A stretch of 64,000 nt of DNA from an uncultured Ruminiclostridium sp. (lineage in GTDB: Bacteria; Bacillota; Clostridia; Oscillospirales; Ruminococcaceae): NCBI GenBank assembly GCA_934462775.1, contig CAKSIR010000001.1, forward strand, positions 5,244-69,243, in the 5' to 3' direction. How positions within the stretch are numbered: position 1 is the first letter of the stretch; every line of letters starts with the position of its first letter. Below the pieces are notes generated by a model. The model was not told the origin of the DNA. It searched no databases and saw only the letters and a list, made by a program, of their open reading frames with translations. The position numbers and the translations under genes are program-made. Positions 42,287 to 51,548 of this stretch are shown one piece after another.

Positions 42287-42965
42287 CCTTATTTTCAAGC
42301 GTTATTATCACAAACGAAACCGCCATAAATACTGCACATATCATTATTGCCCATTGCCCCATAAGCGAAACGCAGACATCGCCTATTATTGCACCCATCG
42401 CAAAAAACGCGATTATCGCAAAGAAAACAAGTCCCTTTTTAAGGTCGCGCTTGTCCCTGTGCGCCGCGTACTCGCACAGCGATGACGCAGCCGTGCGCAT
42501 ATTGCCTATGCACATTGTAGTTGCGCAAACGTAGCTTTGCGGACTTGCACCGCCTACATTCAGCTTTCTGAACGCTTCTACCTGCGCACCGCAGGCAAGT
42601 GAAATCATGCAGTCCGAAACCACGTTAAGGCTTTGCGGAAAAAACGCCGAGCAAAACAGTATTGCCGTTTCAAACATAATGACTATCTGCCGCCTGTGCA
42701 GCTTTTTATCGACAAAAATGTGATGAATCGCCTGTGCAAGCACTATTCCGCAGATAAACGACAGAACAGGTATGAAATATCTGAACGCTGCACCGAAATT
42801 GCCTTTCGCAAGATTTACTGCCATAAGCAATATATTTCCCGTCTGAGCATTGGCAAAAACCTCTCCCCTGCACATATACGAATACGCGTCCATAAATCCG
42901 CCCGAAAGCGTAAGTACAAACGCAAGCACTATGGAGTTTTCGCTGACGCTGATTTTCCTTTTCAT
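42273..42965 (-). CDS. YoaK-family (DUF1275) membrane protein
   Basis: A 230-aa protein with six likely spans. The family start ALVLTLSGGFMDAYSY-like pattern is present (here VLAFVLTLSGGFMDAYSYM), followed by ANAQTGNILLMAVNLA. I use the ATG at 42965 with AAAGGAGAG before it; the frame runs 33 codons further without a ribosome site. Function of the family is unknown. Its stop codon lies within the shared terminator. Confidence 0.87.
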   Translation of the reverse strand: MKRKISVSENSIVLAFVLTLSGGFMDAYSYMCRGEVFANAQTGNILLMAVNLAKGNFGAAFRYFIPVLSFICGIVLAQAIHHIFVDKKLHRRQIVIMFETAILFCSAFFPQSLNVVSDCMISLACGAQVEAFRKLNVGGASPQSYVCATTMCIGNMRTAASSLCEYAAHRDKRDLKKGLVFFAIIAFFAMGAIIGDVCVSLMGQWAIMICAVFMAVSFVIITLENKENTD

Positions 42966-43062
42966 ACAATCTCTCCTTTTACAATGAAATTGTAGCACAT
43001 ACGTCTGCTGTTTTCCACTGTCAATTGCAACAAAAATATTAGCTGTCAAGGCTGCGGTTTGC

Positions 43063-43094
43063 AAAAAAATCCCACAGTCATGCGGCTGTGGGAT
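43063..43094 (-). terminator. Rho-independent terminator of clpB
   Basis: On the minus strand, ATCCCACAG, an eight-base loop and CTGTGGGAT run into seven T. Confidence 0.93.
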
Positions 43095-43099
43095 AGTTA

Positions 43100-45700
43100 T
43101 TATTTAAGCACAAGCTGATCGTTTTCGCAATCAACCGTAACCGTTGTGTTAGGCTTGAGCCTGTCGGAAATGATAGCTCTTGCAATAAGCGTTTCAAGCT
43201 TGCTCTGGATAAATCTCTTGAGCGGTCTTGCGCCGTAAATCGGGTCATAGCCCTGCTCAACGATATAGTCCTTTGCAGCAGGCGTAACGCTGATCTCAAG
43301 CTGCTTGTCTTCAAGACGTTTGCCAAGGCTTGCAATCATAAGGTCGACAATCTTGTAAATCTCAGTCTTTGCAAGCGGCTTGTAGAACACGATTTCATCA
43401 AGACGGTTAAGGAACTCAGGTCTGAACTGGGTCTTTAACAGCTGATTTACCTTTTCCTTTGCGTCCTCGCTGATTTCGTTGTCAGCAGTAATGCCGTCAA
43501 GAATGTAGTTTGAACCAAGGTTTGAAGTAAGGATTATAATAGTGTTCTTGAAGTCAACCGTTCTGCCCTGCGAGTCGGTAATTCTGCCGTCGTCAAGAAC
43601 CTGAAGCAGAATGTTGAACACATCGGGGTGAGCCTTTTCGATTTCATCGAACAAAACAACCGCGTACGGTTTTCTGCGAACTGCCTCTGTAAGCTGACCG
43701 CCCTCATCGTAGCCAACGTATCCCGGAGGCGCGCCAATCAGACGGCTTACGCTGTACTTCTCCATGTACTCGCTCATATCGATACGGACAATGTTCTTTT
43801 CATCATCGAAAAGTGCCTGTGCAAGCGCCTTTGCAAGCTCGGTCTTACCAACGCCGGTAGGACCTAAGAACAGGAACGAACCGATTGGTCTGTTCGGGTC
43901 CTGAATACCTGCACGGGAACGAATAATTGCTTCGCTGACCTTTTCAACTGCCTCGTCCTGACCGATAACACGCTGATGAAGAATATCCTCCATGCCAAGC
44001 AGCTTTTCACGCTCGCCCTGCATAAGCTTTGCAACAGGAATACCTGTCCAGCGGCAGATAATCTTTGCAATTTCTTCCTCGGTTACCTTGTCACGAAGCA
44101 GCGAGCTGTTGTTGTTCTTGCTCTGCTCGGCAAGCTTTTCCTCGGCTTCAAGCTCCGCCTGCAGCTGCGGCAGTTCGCCGTACTGAAGCTCGGCAGCCTT
44201 GTTAAGGTTGTATTCGCGTTTTGCCTTTTCAATTTCAGCGCCAAGAGCCTCGATTCTCTTACGAAGCTCCTGAACCTTGTTGATGGCGGATTTTTCGTTC
44301 TCCCACTTTGCTTTCATTTCCTTAAAGCTTGCGCGCATATCTGCAAGCTCTTTCTGAATTTCAGCAAGGTGTTCCTTGGACAGCGAGTCGTTTTCCTTTT
44401 TAAGAGCAGCCTCCTCGATTTCATGCTGCATTATCTTTCTTGAAAGCTCGTCAAGCTCTGTCGGCATCGACTCCATTTCTGTCTTAATAAGTGCGCACGC
44501 CTCATCTACAAGGTCTATCGCCTTATCAGGCAGGAAACGGTCGGAAATGTATCTGTTCGAAAGGGTTGCTGCGGCAATAAGCGCCTGGTCCTGAATTTTA
44601 ACGCCGTGGAATACCTCGTAGCGTTCCTTAAGACCACGCAGGATAGAAATTGTATCCTCGACAGTAGGCTCCTCAACCATTACAGGCTGGAAACGTCTTT
44701 CAAGAGCGGCGTCCTTTTCAATGTACTGACGGTACTCGTTAAGCGTTGTCGCACCTATGCAGTGCAGCTCGCCTCTTGCAAGCATTGGCTTGAGGATATT
44801 GCCTGCGTCCATTGCACCGTCGGTTTTGCCTGCGCCAACGATAAGATGAAGCTCATCGATGAACAGGATAATCTTGCCCTCGCTCTTCTTGATTTCCTGA
44901 AGAACTGCCTTTAAACGCTCCTCAAATTCACCCCTGTACTTTGCGCCCGCAACCAGCGAACCCATATCAAGACTGAACAGCTGACGATCCTTCAGGTTGT
45001 TCGGAACATCTCCCCTTACAATACGAAGCGCAAGTCCCTCGGCGATTGCCGTTTTACCTACGCCCGGTTCACCGATAAGAACAGGATTGTTCTTGCTCTT
45101 ACGTGAAAGGATACGGATAACGTTTCTTATTTCGGTATCACGGCCGATTACTGGGTCCAGCTTGTTCTGTCTTGCCAGCTCAACAAGGTCCTGACCGTAC
45201 TTTTTAAGCACATCGTAGGTGCTTTCGGGGTTGTCGGAGGTAACTCTTGTGTTGCCCCTTACCGTTTGAAGCACCGACATAAACTTGTTTTTATCAATGC
45301 CGTACTGTCTGAATATATCCTTGACCTTGCCTGCTGCCTTGTCAAGAAGTCCCATGAACAAATGCTCAACGGAAACAAATTCGTCCTTCATGCGCTTTGC
45401 GCAGTCCTCAGCGTCACTGAGCGCCATATCCACATCGTGGGAAACATAAACCTGATTCGGATCCCTGCCTGAGCCGGTTACTTTCGGAATACCGTTTATA
45501 GCCTGTTCGGCTGACTGCTTGACCAAATTGGCGTCAATGCCCATTTTTGACAGAAGCTGAGGAATAAGTCCCTCCTCCTGTTCAAGCAGCGATACCAGCA
45601 GGTGCTCCTGTTCAATCTGCTGATTGCTGTTGGAGATTGCAATGCTCTGCGCATTCTGGATTGCCTCAAGAGATTTTTGTGTAAGCTTGTTGGTATTCAT
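43100..45700 (-). CDS. clpB: ATP-dependent disaggregase ClpB
   Basis: An 866-aa Hsp100 that works with DnaK to dissolve protein aggregates. It has an N-domain repeat (about 1-150) and a first AAA module with GEPGVGKT at 210-217. A long coiled-coil middle domain (about 410-530) separates it from the second AAA module with GPTGVGKT near 610, whose sensor region ends in [15 protein letters not shown]. Lengths match canonical ClpB. It lies 30 bases behind an RHH-domain gene, with no promoter between that I can see. No CIRCE or CtsR site is visible. Confidence 0.97.
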   Translation of the reverse strand: MNTNKLTQKSLEAIQNAQSIAISNSNQQIEQEHLLVSLLEQEEGLIPQLLSKMGIDANLVKQSAEQAINGIPKVTGSGRDPNQVYVSHDVDMALSDAEDCAKRMKDEFVSVEHLFMGLLDKAAGKVKDIFRQYGIDKNKFMSVLQTVRGNTRVTSDNPESTYDVLKKYGQDLVELARQNKLDPVIGRDTEIRNVIRILSRKSKNNPVLIGEPGVGKTAIAEGLALRIVRGDVPNNLKDRQLFSLDMGSLVAGAKYRGEFEERLKAVLQEIKKSEGKIILFIDELHLIVGAGKTDGAMDAGNILKPMLARGELHCIGATTLNEYRQYIEKDAALERRFQPVMVEEPTVEDTISILRGLKERYEVFHGVKIQDQALIAAATLSNRYISDRFLPDKAIDLVDEACALIKTEMESMPTELDELSRKIMQHEIEEAALKKENDSLSKEHLAEIQKELADMRASFKEMKAKWENEKSAINKVQELRKRIEALGAEIEKAKREYNLNKAAELQYGELPQLQAELEAEEKLAEQSKNNNSSLLRDKVTEEEIAKIICRWTGIPVAKLMQGEREKLLGMEDILHQRVIGQDEAVEKVSEAIIRSRAGIQDPNRPIGSFLFLGPTGVGKTELAKALAQALFDDEKNIVRIDMSEYMEKYSVSRLIGAPPGYVGYDEGGQLTEAVRRKPYAVVLFDEIEKAHPDVFNILLQVLDDGRITDSQGRTVDFKNTIIILTSNLGSNYILDGITADNEISEDAKEKVNQLLKTQFRPEFLNRLDEIVFYKPLAKTEIYKIVDLMIASLGKRLEDKQLEISVTPAAKDYIVEQGYDPIYGARPLKRFIQSKLETLIARAIISDRLKPNTTVTVDCENDQLVLK

Positions 45701-45730
45701 ATAATCACATCCTTTTGGATAATTAACAAT

Positions 45731-46393
45731 TTATATCAAGACAATACCTTTGTGAAGATATTGTTCGTATGCCTGTTTTGCCTTTATTGCCGCCTCTTGC
45801 TCATTGTCAAGATTTGCGAAATAAACCTTGAGAATATCATCGAACATTCGGATATATTCGCCGATTGCTCTGCCGATTTCCTCAGTGCTGCTTTGTTCGT
45901 GCTCAGGGGGAAGTCTGAAGGTCCTTATAAATCTGCCGTTTTCTATTCGGTAGGTAATTCCCTCTGGAAAATAGCCGATAATATAAGTGTTTTCAAGAGT
46001 TGCCCAAAGCTTTAAAAACGAAGTCAAATCCGATTTGAGCTGTTCAGACGAGGTTCGGAACGAAACCTTCAACTGTCCGATGGTCTTTTGCGGGTTGCGG
46101 TGCAGCTCAAGACTGTACCTTATCGTTGGCTTGTATTTGTATTTTAGCGCCGAGCGGATAGACATCATTGCGTCGCTTGCCTGCTCCTGAACCTGAAAGC
46201 TGTCATCGTCCATAAGCTGTTCAATGCTTTTGAATATGCTGTTCATTCGCTTTTCGGGAGTAACGTAAGCAACCTTTTCCGCCAAAATCTGATTTATCAG
46301 ATTTGAACGGCTGGTGTTCATCGCGTATGCCATGCGGTCAATCTGTTCAACAACATCGTCCATCAGCACCAGACTGTATACGCTTTTGCTCAT
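45731..46393 (-). CDS. Ribbon-helix-helix protein upstream of clpB
   Basis: A 220-aa protein. Residues 4-40 form a clear ribbon-helix-helix: a short strand (SVYSLVLMDDVVEQIDRM) followed by TSRSNLINQILAEK. The remaining 175 residues are a family I do not recognise (YSLELHRNPQKTIGQLKVSFR, then a helical C-terminus). RHH proteins bind DNA as dimers through the strand. The gene is first in an operon with clpB, and its promoter carries three phased repeats, so it may be the heat-shock regulator of clpB in this lineage. That role is inferred. Confidence 0.8.
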   Translation of the reverse strand: MSKSVYSLVLMDDVVEQIDRMAYAMNTSRSNLINQILAEKVAYVTPEKRMNSIFKSIEQLMDDDSFQVQEQASDAMMSIRSALKYKYKPTIRYSLELHRNPQKTIGQLKVSFRTSSEQLKSDLTSFLKLWATLENTYIIGYFPEGITYRIENGRFIRTFRLPPEHEQSSTEEIGRAIGEYIRMFDDILKVYFANLDNEQEAAIKAKQAYEQYLHKGIVLI

Positions 46394-46426
46394 CTCAACC
46401 GCTCCTTTCTTTTTTACTGTGACTAC

Positions 46427-46455
46427 ATTATAGCACGTCTTTAATAACTCGTCAA
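46427..46455 (-). promoter_or_regulatory. Promoter of the RHH-clpB operon
   Basis: On the minus strand, TTGACG (46450-46455), a 17-base spacer and TATAAT (46427-46432). Confidence 0.8.
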
Positions 46456-46484
46456 GCGTTTTATATAATTTTATTGACGTTTTA
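46436..46484 (-). repeat. Three phased TAAAACG-type repeats over the RHH-clpB promoter
   Basis: On the minus strand, TAAAACG (46478-46484), TAAAACG (46457-46463) and TAAAGACG (46436-46443). Their conserved ends at 46478, 46457 and 46436 are exactly 21 bp apart, two helical turns. They surround the -35 box. An inverted pair CGTCAA/TTGACG (46450-46455, 46474-46479) is interleaved. The layout suits cooperative binding of RHH dimers on one DNA face. Confidence 0.6.
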
Positions 46485-46512
46485 TTAAAGTTTGTTGAAA
46501 TTGCACAAAAAG

Positions 46513-46544
46513 AAAGTGCTCACAGCCTGCGCTGTAAGCACTTT
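46513..46544 (-). terminator. Terminator of the antiporter gene
   Basis: AAAGTGCT/AGCACTTT with an inner ACAG/CTGT extension; on the minus strand it is followed by CTTTTTG. Confidence 0.82.
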
Positions 46545-46561
46545 TGTATATGAAATTGGTA

Positions 46562-47857
46562 TTACCAATACTTTTCCTTAACCTTTGCGTATTCCTGAAC
46601 CTCGTCCTCAAAGGCTTCTGTCGAGTTTTCAACAAGCTCGGACTTGACAACATCGGATTCCGTTTCCTCTGCAGCTTCGCCGCTCTTGCTTTTGTATACG
46701 AACTTCAGCAGTATAGGAGTGATAATTGTTGTTGCAACTACCATAATAACAATAGGTCCGAAAAGCGTTGGGTTCATCAGTCCAACTGCCGCGCCCTTGC
46801 TGGCAACAATCAGCGCAACCTCGCCGCGGGAAACCATTCCCACGCCTACTCTTAAGCAGTCCTTATTATTGAACTTACATATCTTTGCGCCGAGTCCGCA
46901 GCCAATAATTTTCGAGATTACCGCGAAAATCGTAAGTGCAATCGTGAATATAATTATGCTTGCGCTCATCGATGGGAGAACGACCTTAAGACCTATGCTT
47001 GCAAAGAATATAGGTGAAAGCAGCAGGTAGGAAAGAGTTTCAAACTTTGTTGCAATGTACTTTGTGCGCTGAGTGTTTGAAATAAGCATACCTGCAATGA
47101 AAGAGCCGGTAATATCAGCAACGCCGAAGAACTCCTCTGCAACGAAGGACATAAGCAGACAGATTACAAACGCAGCTATCGTATATCTTCTGAGGTCGGA
47201 CTTATCGTTGGTTGTCCACTTTTTGAAGCCCCAGTGGATAAGGAATCCGATGCCGATTGCAAATACGAAGAATGCAACAATCTTGAGAAGCACTACCCAG
47301 ATTTCAACCTCCGAATCTGCCAAAGAGGTTACTATTGTAAGTGCGATAATGCCGAGAATATCGTCAATCAGCGCCGCGCCCAAAATAGCGTTGCCCGATT
47401 TGGTGGAAAGCTTTCCAAGCTCCTTAAGCGTTTCAACAGTGATGCTGACAGAGGTTGCTGTAAGAATGATACCGATAAACGCATTCTGCAAAAATACGCT
47501 TGTGCCAAGATCGTTATTGCCCTCGTTGAACAGCGCCGCCAGTCCAAATCCGCCTACAAGCGGTACAATTACGCCGAGAAGCGCTATGATAAACGAAGCA
47601 AGTCCTGTCTTTTTCAGCTCTTTGATGTCGGTTTCAAGACCCGCTGTAAACATCAGTATAATTACACCGATTTCCGAAAGTCTTGTAATAAAATCTGTTT
47701 CGCTGAGAATGTTAAGACCGAAAGCCGGTCCTAAAATAAGTCCTGCGCAAAGTGCGCCAACTACCTGCGGCATACGGATTTTCTTTGTTACGAGTCCGAG
47801 CAATTTTGTGCTGAGCAATATAATTGCAAGGTCAAATAAGTATTTGTATTCCTCCAT
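46562..47857 (-). CDS. CPA2-family cation:proton antiporter (Kef/NapA-like)
   Basis: A 431-aa protein with about 12 membrane spans. The ion-binding Asp pair is Asp165-Asp166 in ALIDDILG, the electrogenic CPA2 signature; the motif GMVSRGEVALIVA near residue 350 is also typical. The C-terminus is a short acidic tail without a TrkA-N domain. I use the ATG at 47857 because the one three codons upstream abuts the AAAGG site. It should exchange Na+ or K+ for protons; the ion is not determined. Confidence 0.88.
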   Translation of the reverse strand: MEEYKYLFDLAIILLSTKLLGLVTKKIRMPQVVGALCAGLILGPAFGLNILSETDFITRLSEIGVIILMFTAGLETDIKELKKTGLASFIIALLGVIVPLVGGFGLAALFNEGNNDLGTSVFLQNAFIGIILTATSVSITVETLKELGKLSTKSGNAILGAALIDDILGIIALTIVTSLADSEVEIWVVLLKIVAFFVFAIGIGFLIHWGFKKWTTNDKSDLRRYTIAAFVICLLMSFVAEEFFGVADITGSFIAGMLISNTQRTKYIATKFETLSYLLLSPIFFASIGLKVVLPSMSASIIIFTIALTIFAVISKIIGCGLGAKICKFNNKDCLRVGVGMVSRGEVALIVASKGAAVGLMNPTLFGPIVIMVVATTIITPILLKFVYKSKSGEAAEETESDVVKSELVENSTEAFEDEVQEYAKVKEKYW

Positions 47858-47942
47858 TGCAGTCATCCTTTCTTCTACGCTGAATAATCAGTTTTTTCGC
47901 CTTTCTTATTTATATATATAGACGATTTTCTGCACCTTGATG

Positions 47943-47970
47943 ATTATATCACTTTTTTTTAAAAAATCAA
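47943..47970 (-). promoter_or_regulatory. Predicted promoter of the antiporter
   Basis: On the minus strand, TTGATT (47965-47970), a 16-base spacer and TATAAT (47943-47948). The rest of the 285-base gap is AT-rich with no other signal I can support. Confidence 0.6.
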
Positions 47971-48109
47971 CACAATTTTTACACTTTTCGATGTCATTGG
48001 GCGTCATTCGTGCTAATTCACATATAAACCAAAATTTTGTAAATTTTATTATGGAATATGTGCATAAAAAACGCATAAATTCTGCCGCACTGCCATTTTA
48101 ATGCAATAA

Positions 48110-48140
48110 AACTCGGTATATCCGCAAAATATACCGAGTT
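48110..48140 (-). terminator. Terminator after the SLC13-type carrier gene
   Basis: AACTCGGTATAT pairs perfectly with ATATACCGAGTT (12 bp) around a seven-base loop; on the minus strand TTTTATTG follows. Confidence 0.88.
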
Positions 48141-48143
48141 CAT

Positions 48144-49247
48144 TCAAAAAACTATTTCATATAAAATAAGAACTGCCAGAAACAGAACATTTACAAGCGT
48201 AAATACGCCGAGATACTTTCCTGCGCTTGCCCCGTCGCTGCGTATATACTGTTTAAACGAAATCAGGCTTGCCAGCGACGCTACAAGCGTGCCAAGTCCG
48301 CCTATATCAACGCCTTTCAGCAGCTCCGCTCCGCGCTCCGTAAAGCCTGACAGCATGACCGCCGCAGGAACGTTGCTTATTACCTGACTCAGAACAATTC
48401 CCGACAGCATTTCGTTCCCGCCGATTATTTCCGAAAGCCGGTCCCGCACAGCAGGTATTGCGCTGATGTTTCCGACAAAAACGAAAAAAGCAACAAACGT
48501 CAGCAGCAGGCTGTAATCAACCCTCGCATAAAGCCTGCGGTCAATTAAAAGCACCGCAGCTGCAACAATTCCAAGTGTGATATGGTAATCAACCACCCTC
48601 AAAACCGTCAGCAGACACAGCGCAAAAAGCGCAAGATACATAATGAATCTCGGCTTGCTGACAATGGCTGCCGAGCTATTTTGAGCGGTAATTTTTCCGC
48701 TCTTTTTTCCAAGCAGCATCACCGCCGCAATCAGTAAAAGACTGACTGCCGAAATCGGGATAACCGCGGCAAAAAACTCGCCTATATTCATATTGTAAGC
48801 CGAGTAAAGATACAGATTCTGCGGATTGCCCACTGGCGTCGCCATAGAACCGAGATTGGCTGCAACGGTTTCCATTGTTACCACGAAAATCAGCCTGGCG
48901 GCGTTTTCGGTGCCAAGTATCCCAATTGTAAACGGAACAATCGTTATCAGCGTTACATCGTTGGTAACAAGCATTGCCGCAAAAAAACAAATCAACACAA
49001 GAACGGCAGAAACAGCCTTCGCATTTGATGTGCGCTTCAGCAATACGCTTGATATAACTCCGAACAGATTCTGGCTGATAAAGCCTGCGACAACTATCAT
49101 CAGGCAAAACAAAACCGCCAGCACTGAAAAATCAATATAGTCAAGGTAAGCAGCCGACGGCGGAACAAATAACATTGAAATTACCGCCGCCAAAGCTGAA
49201 ACGCAAAGCACAGCTTCCTTTTTTACAAATCCAATTACTTTTTTCAT
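48144..49247 (-). CDS. SLC13/ArsB-NhaD superfamily membrane carrier
   Basis: A 367-aa protein of about 10 spans. The paired family motifs are seen: AAMLVTNDVTLITIVPFT near residue 90 and, in the second half, VLSQVISNVPAAVMLSGF. The region TPVGNPQNLYLY near residue 137 is also typical of ArsB/NhaD/citrate-carrier relatives. Substrate (anion, dicarboxylate or Na+/H+) cannot be told. GAGG lies five bases before the ATG. It is 49 bases behind the flippase-like gene, separated by a weak hairpin. Confidence 0.85.
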   Translation of the reverse strand: MKKVIGFVKKEAVLCVSALAAVISMLFVPPSAAYLDYIDFSVLAVLFCLMIVVAGFISQNLFGVISSVLLKRTSNAKAVSAVLVLICFFAAMLVTNDVTLITIVPFTIGILGTENAARLIFVVTMETVAANLGSMATPVGNPQNLYLYSAYNMNIGEFFAAVIPISAVSLLLIAAVMLLGKKSGKITAQNSSAAIVSKPRFIMYLALFALCLLTVLRVVDYHITLGIVAAAVLLIDRRLYARVDYSLLLTFVAFFVFVGNISAIPAVRDRLSEIIGGNEMLSGIVLSQVISNVPAAVMLSGFTERGAELLKGVDIGGLGTLVASLASLISFKQYIRSDGASAGKYLGVFTLVNVLFLAVLILYEIVF

Positions 49248-49264
49248 AATTCCTCAAAATTACA

Positions 49265-49289
49265 GCGGCATTGCCATACGCAATACCGC
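49265..49289 (-). other. Stem-loop between flippase-like and SLC13-type genes
   Basis: On the minus strand, GCGGTATTGC pairs with GCAATGCCGC (one G-T) around a five-base loop; only TGTAATTTTG follows, so termination is likely partial. Confidence 0.6.
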
Positions 49290-49296
49290 GGTAAAA

Positions 49297-50325
49297 TTAT
49301 TCATCTGCTTCAGTTGCAATCATCTTTTTCTTTTCGTGCCTGTTCATGCAAAGCGTAGTGACAAGTCCGATTATAATCGGCAGATAGAAGGTTAAAAATC
49401 TCCAGATAAATGTTGAGATTCCAACGTAAGAACCGAAAATGCCGCTGTAAAAAGCAGCGTAGCTGCCCTCTGCCGCGCCAAGCGCACCCGGCAGCGGAAC
49501 GAATGCAGAAATCATAAGTACATAAGCCTGACAGGAAATAATTGTAAACCAGCTTGTTCCCGAAAGACCGAATCCCAGATACAAAACGTAGGAAATCGAG
49601 AAGTAAACCGTAAGCTGCAGCACAGTCATAATGACCATTTTAAGCACTACAATCGGCTGCTGCTTTATGAAAATGAAGTCCTTATGGTATGCGTCCATTT
49701 CCTCGTCAATAAACTTGATTTTGGCGTCCTTATCCTTGACGATTCTGATTTTCGCAAGGAGCGCGATTATTCCGTGAGCAATTCTCACAGCCGCTTTTTT
49801 TGCAAACGCAAGTACAAGCAGTCCGATAATAACCGCAAAGTTGATGACAAAACCGATTATCGTAAGAACCAGCATTTCGGCTGAGCCTACAAACGTCAGC
49901 GAACCGCATACAAGAACCACCGCCGAGTACAGCGTCAGCACGAATTGATAAACGATGAACTTTGCCAGCAGCGCCGTCATGCTGGAACCAAGAGGAGTTC
50001 CGTATCTTACCATGTAATACGCCTGAATTGGCTGACCGCCTGACGCAAAAGGCGTAATGCAGTTATAGTACTGACCCAGAATGGAAACAAGGAATGTATG
50101 CTTGAATTTCTGCTCAGGATGTACCGACTTTGTTACGACATGAAGGCTCGCAGCCTCAAGCAGCCAGTAAATTCCCATAAAGGCAATCGCGATAAGAAGA
50201 TACCCGAATTTGATTTTTCCCAGTGAATTGAAAATTCCGTTGTCAAAAACAGCAAGGTAAACCACCGTAAAAACGAATGCGCAGGCGCAAACTATAAGCG
50301 AAGCCTTATTTGATTTTTTTTTCAT
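49297..50325 (-). CDS. Lysylphosphatidylglycerol-synthase-like flippase-domain protein (UPF0104/MprF N-domain)
   Basis: A 342-aa polytopic protein with about eight spans. The family segments are visible: LLEAASLHVVTKSV near residue 57, TPFASGGQPIQAYYMVRYG near 92, and PLPGALGAAEGSYAAFY near 270. It lacks the soluble lysyl-transferase domain of full MprF. It overlaps the glycosyltransferase by four bases (ATGA), so the pair probably makes and moves a glycolipid, as in anchors for lipoteichoic acid; that is inference. The gene begins ATG followed by nine A, a possible slippage site. Confidence 0.86.
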   Translation of the reverse strand: MKKKSNKASLIVCACAFVFTVVYLAVFDNGIFNSLGKIKFGYLLIAIAFMGIYWLLEAASLHVVTKSVHPEQKFKHTFLVSILGQYYNCITPFASGGQPIQAYYMVRYGTPLGSSMTALLAKFIVYQFVLTLYSAVVLVCGSLTFVGSAEMLVLTIIGFVINFAVIIGLLVLAFAKKAAVRIAHGIIALLAKIRIVKDKDAKIKFIDEEMDAYHKDFIFIKQQPIVVLKMVIMTVLQLTVYFSISYVLYLGFGLSGTSWFTIISCQAYVLMISAFVPLPGALGAAEGSYAAFYSGIFGSYVGISTFIWRFLTFYLPIIIGLVTTLCMNRHEKKKMIATEADE

Positions 50326-51365
50326 TTTTTATCCTTTCCCGATGTGTAAACCATTGTATAGAAATCGTCCCACATCTGAAGAACGTGCTTTTTGGAGTAA
50401 AAATCATTGCCTCGCCTTGCCATTTCAACACCCTGCTTATAAAAATCCTTGTCATTTTTCAGCCTGCCGAGGGTCCTTATGAAACCGTCTATGTCGTTTT
50501 CCTTAAGATAGAAATCAAAAAGTATGTCGTTGTATATTTCAAGGTCGCGGAGCAGAATAGGCACATGAGCGCTCATGGATTCCAGAATCGTCATCGGAAA
50601 CAGCTCTTCAAATGACGCCAGAAACATCACGTCTGCCATGTTGTAAATATTGTTCATTTCATCGCGCTCGACAATGCCGAGGAATTTCAGGTTTGCGGGA
50701 GGATTCTCCATTGCCCTTTCAATTTCCTTATAGCCGTCTGTAATTGCGCCGAAGCTGAAACCGCCTGCCCACACAAACTGAATGTCCGGCATTGATTCAG
50801 CTATCTTTATAAAGTCAAAAATGCCCTTGCGGACTTGTAGCTGTCCCGCGCTCATTACAACGAACTTGTCTTTGTCAATGCCGTACTTTTCGCGTATTTT
50901 CGCCTTTTCCTCCGCGGAAACAGGATGGAAATTCACATCCGAAACATAGTTCGGGATATAGGTTACACGCTCTCTCGGAACGCCGTAATGCTCAAGCCTG
51001 CCGATAAAATAGGGATTAACCGTTACAAGATAATCCATGCTTTTGTAGAACCTGATCATATACCAATAGAAAATTTTGCGGGCAAGCTTTGGAATATTTA
51101 TACTTGTATCAACCGTTTCGGGAAGCAGATGAACATAGCCCACCGTATGTCCGCCCGGCTTCAGCTTATTCTTTTTCCACAGAAACTTTGGATTTATCGT
51201 ATGGACATGATTTATGTCCGCCTTGATTTTAGCGCCCTCGTAAACATCAAATTTGTCTTTCAGACCTTCCTTGACAAGACCTACCTGCTCGATATATGCT
51301 GAACCTACGCCCTGTCCTTTAACGCTTGTTGCCTCTGAAAGCATATTTATAATGCCCTTTTCCAT
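50322..51365 (-). CDS. GT4-family glycosyltransferase, glycolipid type
   Basis: A 347-aa GT-B retaining glycosyltransferase. The N-terminal GVGSAYIEQV loop, VGYVHLLPETV near 75, the donor-site region VVMSAGQLQVRKGIFDF near 170 and the EELFPMTILESMS Glu-x7-Glu-type motif near 255 are typical. The arrangement recalls diacylglycerol glucosyltransferases (CpoA/LafA type) next to a flippase-domain gene. I start at the ATG at 51365 (AAAGAG seven bases upstream); a GTG lies two codons earlier. Acceptor unproven. Confidence 0.85.
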   Translation of the reverse strand: MEKGIINMLSEATSVKGQGVGSAYIEQVGLVKEGLKDKFDVYEGAKIKADINHVHTINPKFLWKKNKLKPGGHTVGYVHLLPETVDTSINIPKLARKIFYWYMIRFYKSMDYLVTVNPYFIGRLEHYGVPRERVTYIPNYVSDVNFHPVSAEEKAKIREKYGIDKDKFVVMSAGQLQVRKGIFDFIKIAESMPDIQFVWAGGFSFGAITDGYKEIERAMENPPANLKFLGIVERDEMNNIYNMADVMFLASFEELFPMTILESMSAHVPILLRDLEIYNDILFDFYLKENDIDGFIRTLGRLKNDKDFYKQGVEMARRGNDFYSKKHVLQMWDDFYTMVYTSGKDKK

Positions 51366-51442
51366 AAACACACTCTTTCATCACAATATAATTATAAATA
51401 TATACCTTAAATTTTAACTGAATATTAACATTCCATTTTATA

Positions 51443-51471
51443 ATTATACTAAACATAATAATCAATGTCAA
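51443..51471 (-). promoter_or_regulatory. Consensus promoter of the glycosyltransferase/flippase operon
   Basis: On the minus strand, TTGACA (51466-51471), a 17-base spacer and TATAAT (51443-51448). Confidence 0.85.
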
Positions 51472-51491
51472 GCAAAAAGGATGACCGCAAC

Positions 51492-51537
51492 AAAAAAAGC
51501 TCCGCACAGAACCGTCTTTCGACAATTCCTGCGGAGC
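51492..51537 (-). terminator. Rho-independent terminator of the glg operon
   Basis: On the minus strand, GCTCCGCA and TGCGGAGC close a long loop, followed by seven T. It lies just after glgD. Confidence 0.88.
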
Positions 51538-51548
51538 GTTCTTTTTAA

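Noticed and set aside
45701-46560. CIRCE or CtsR box for clpB
   Set aside because: No TTAGCACTC/GAGTGCTAA pair or tandem GGTCAAA repeat is present.
47073-47921. 282-codon plus-strand frame opposite the antiporter
   Set aside because: Ile/Ser/Pro-rich translation of the reverse complement of a membrane-protein gene; no ribosome site.
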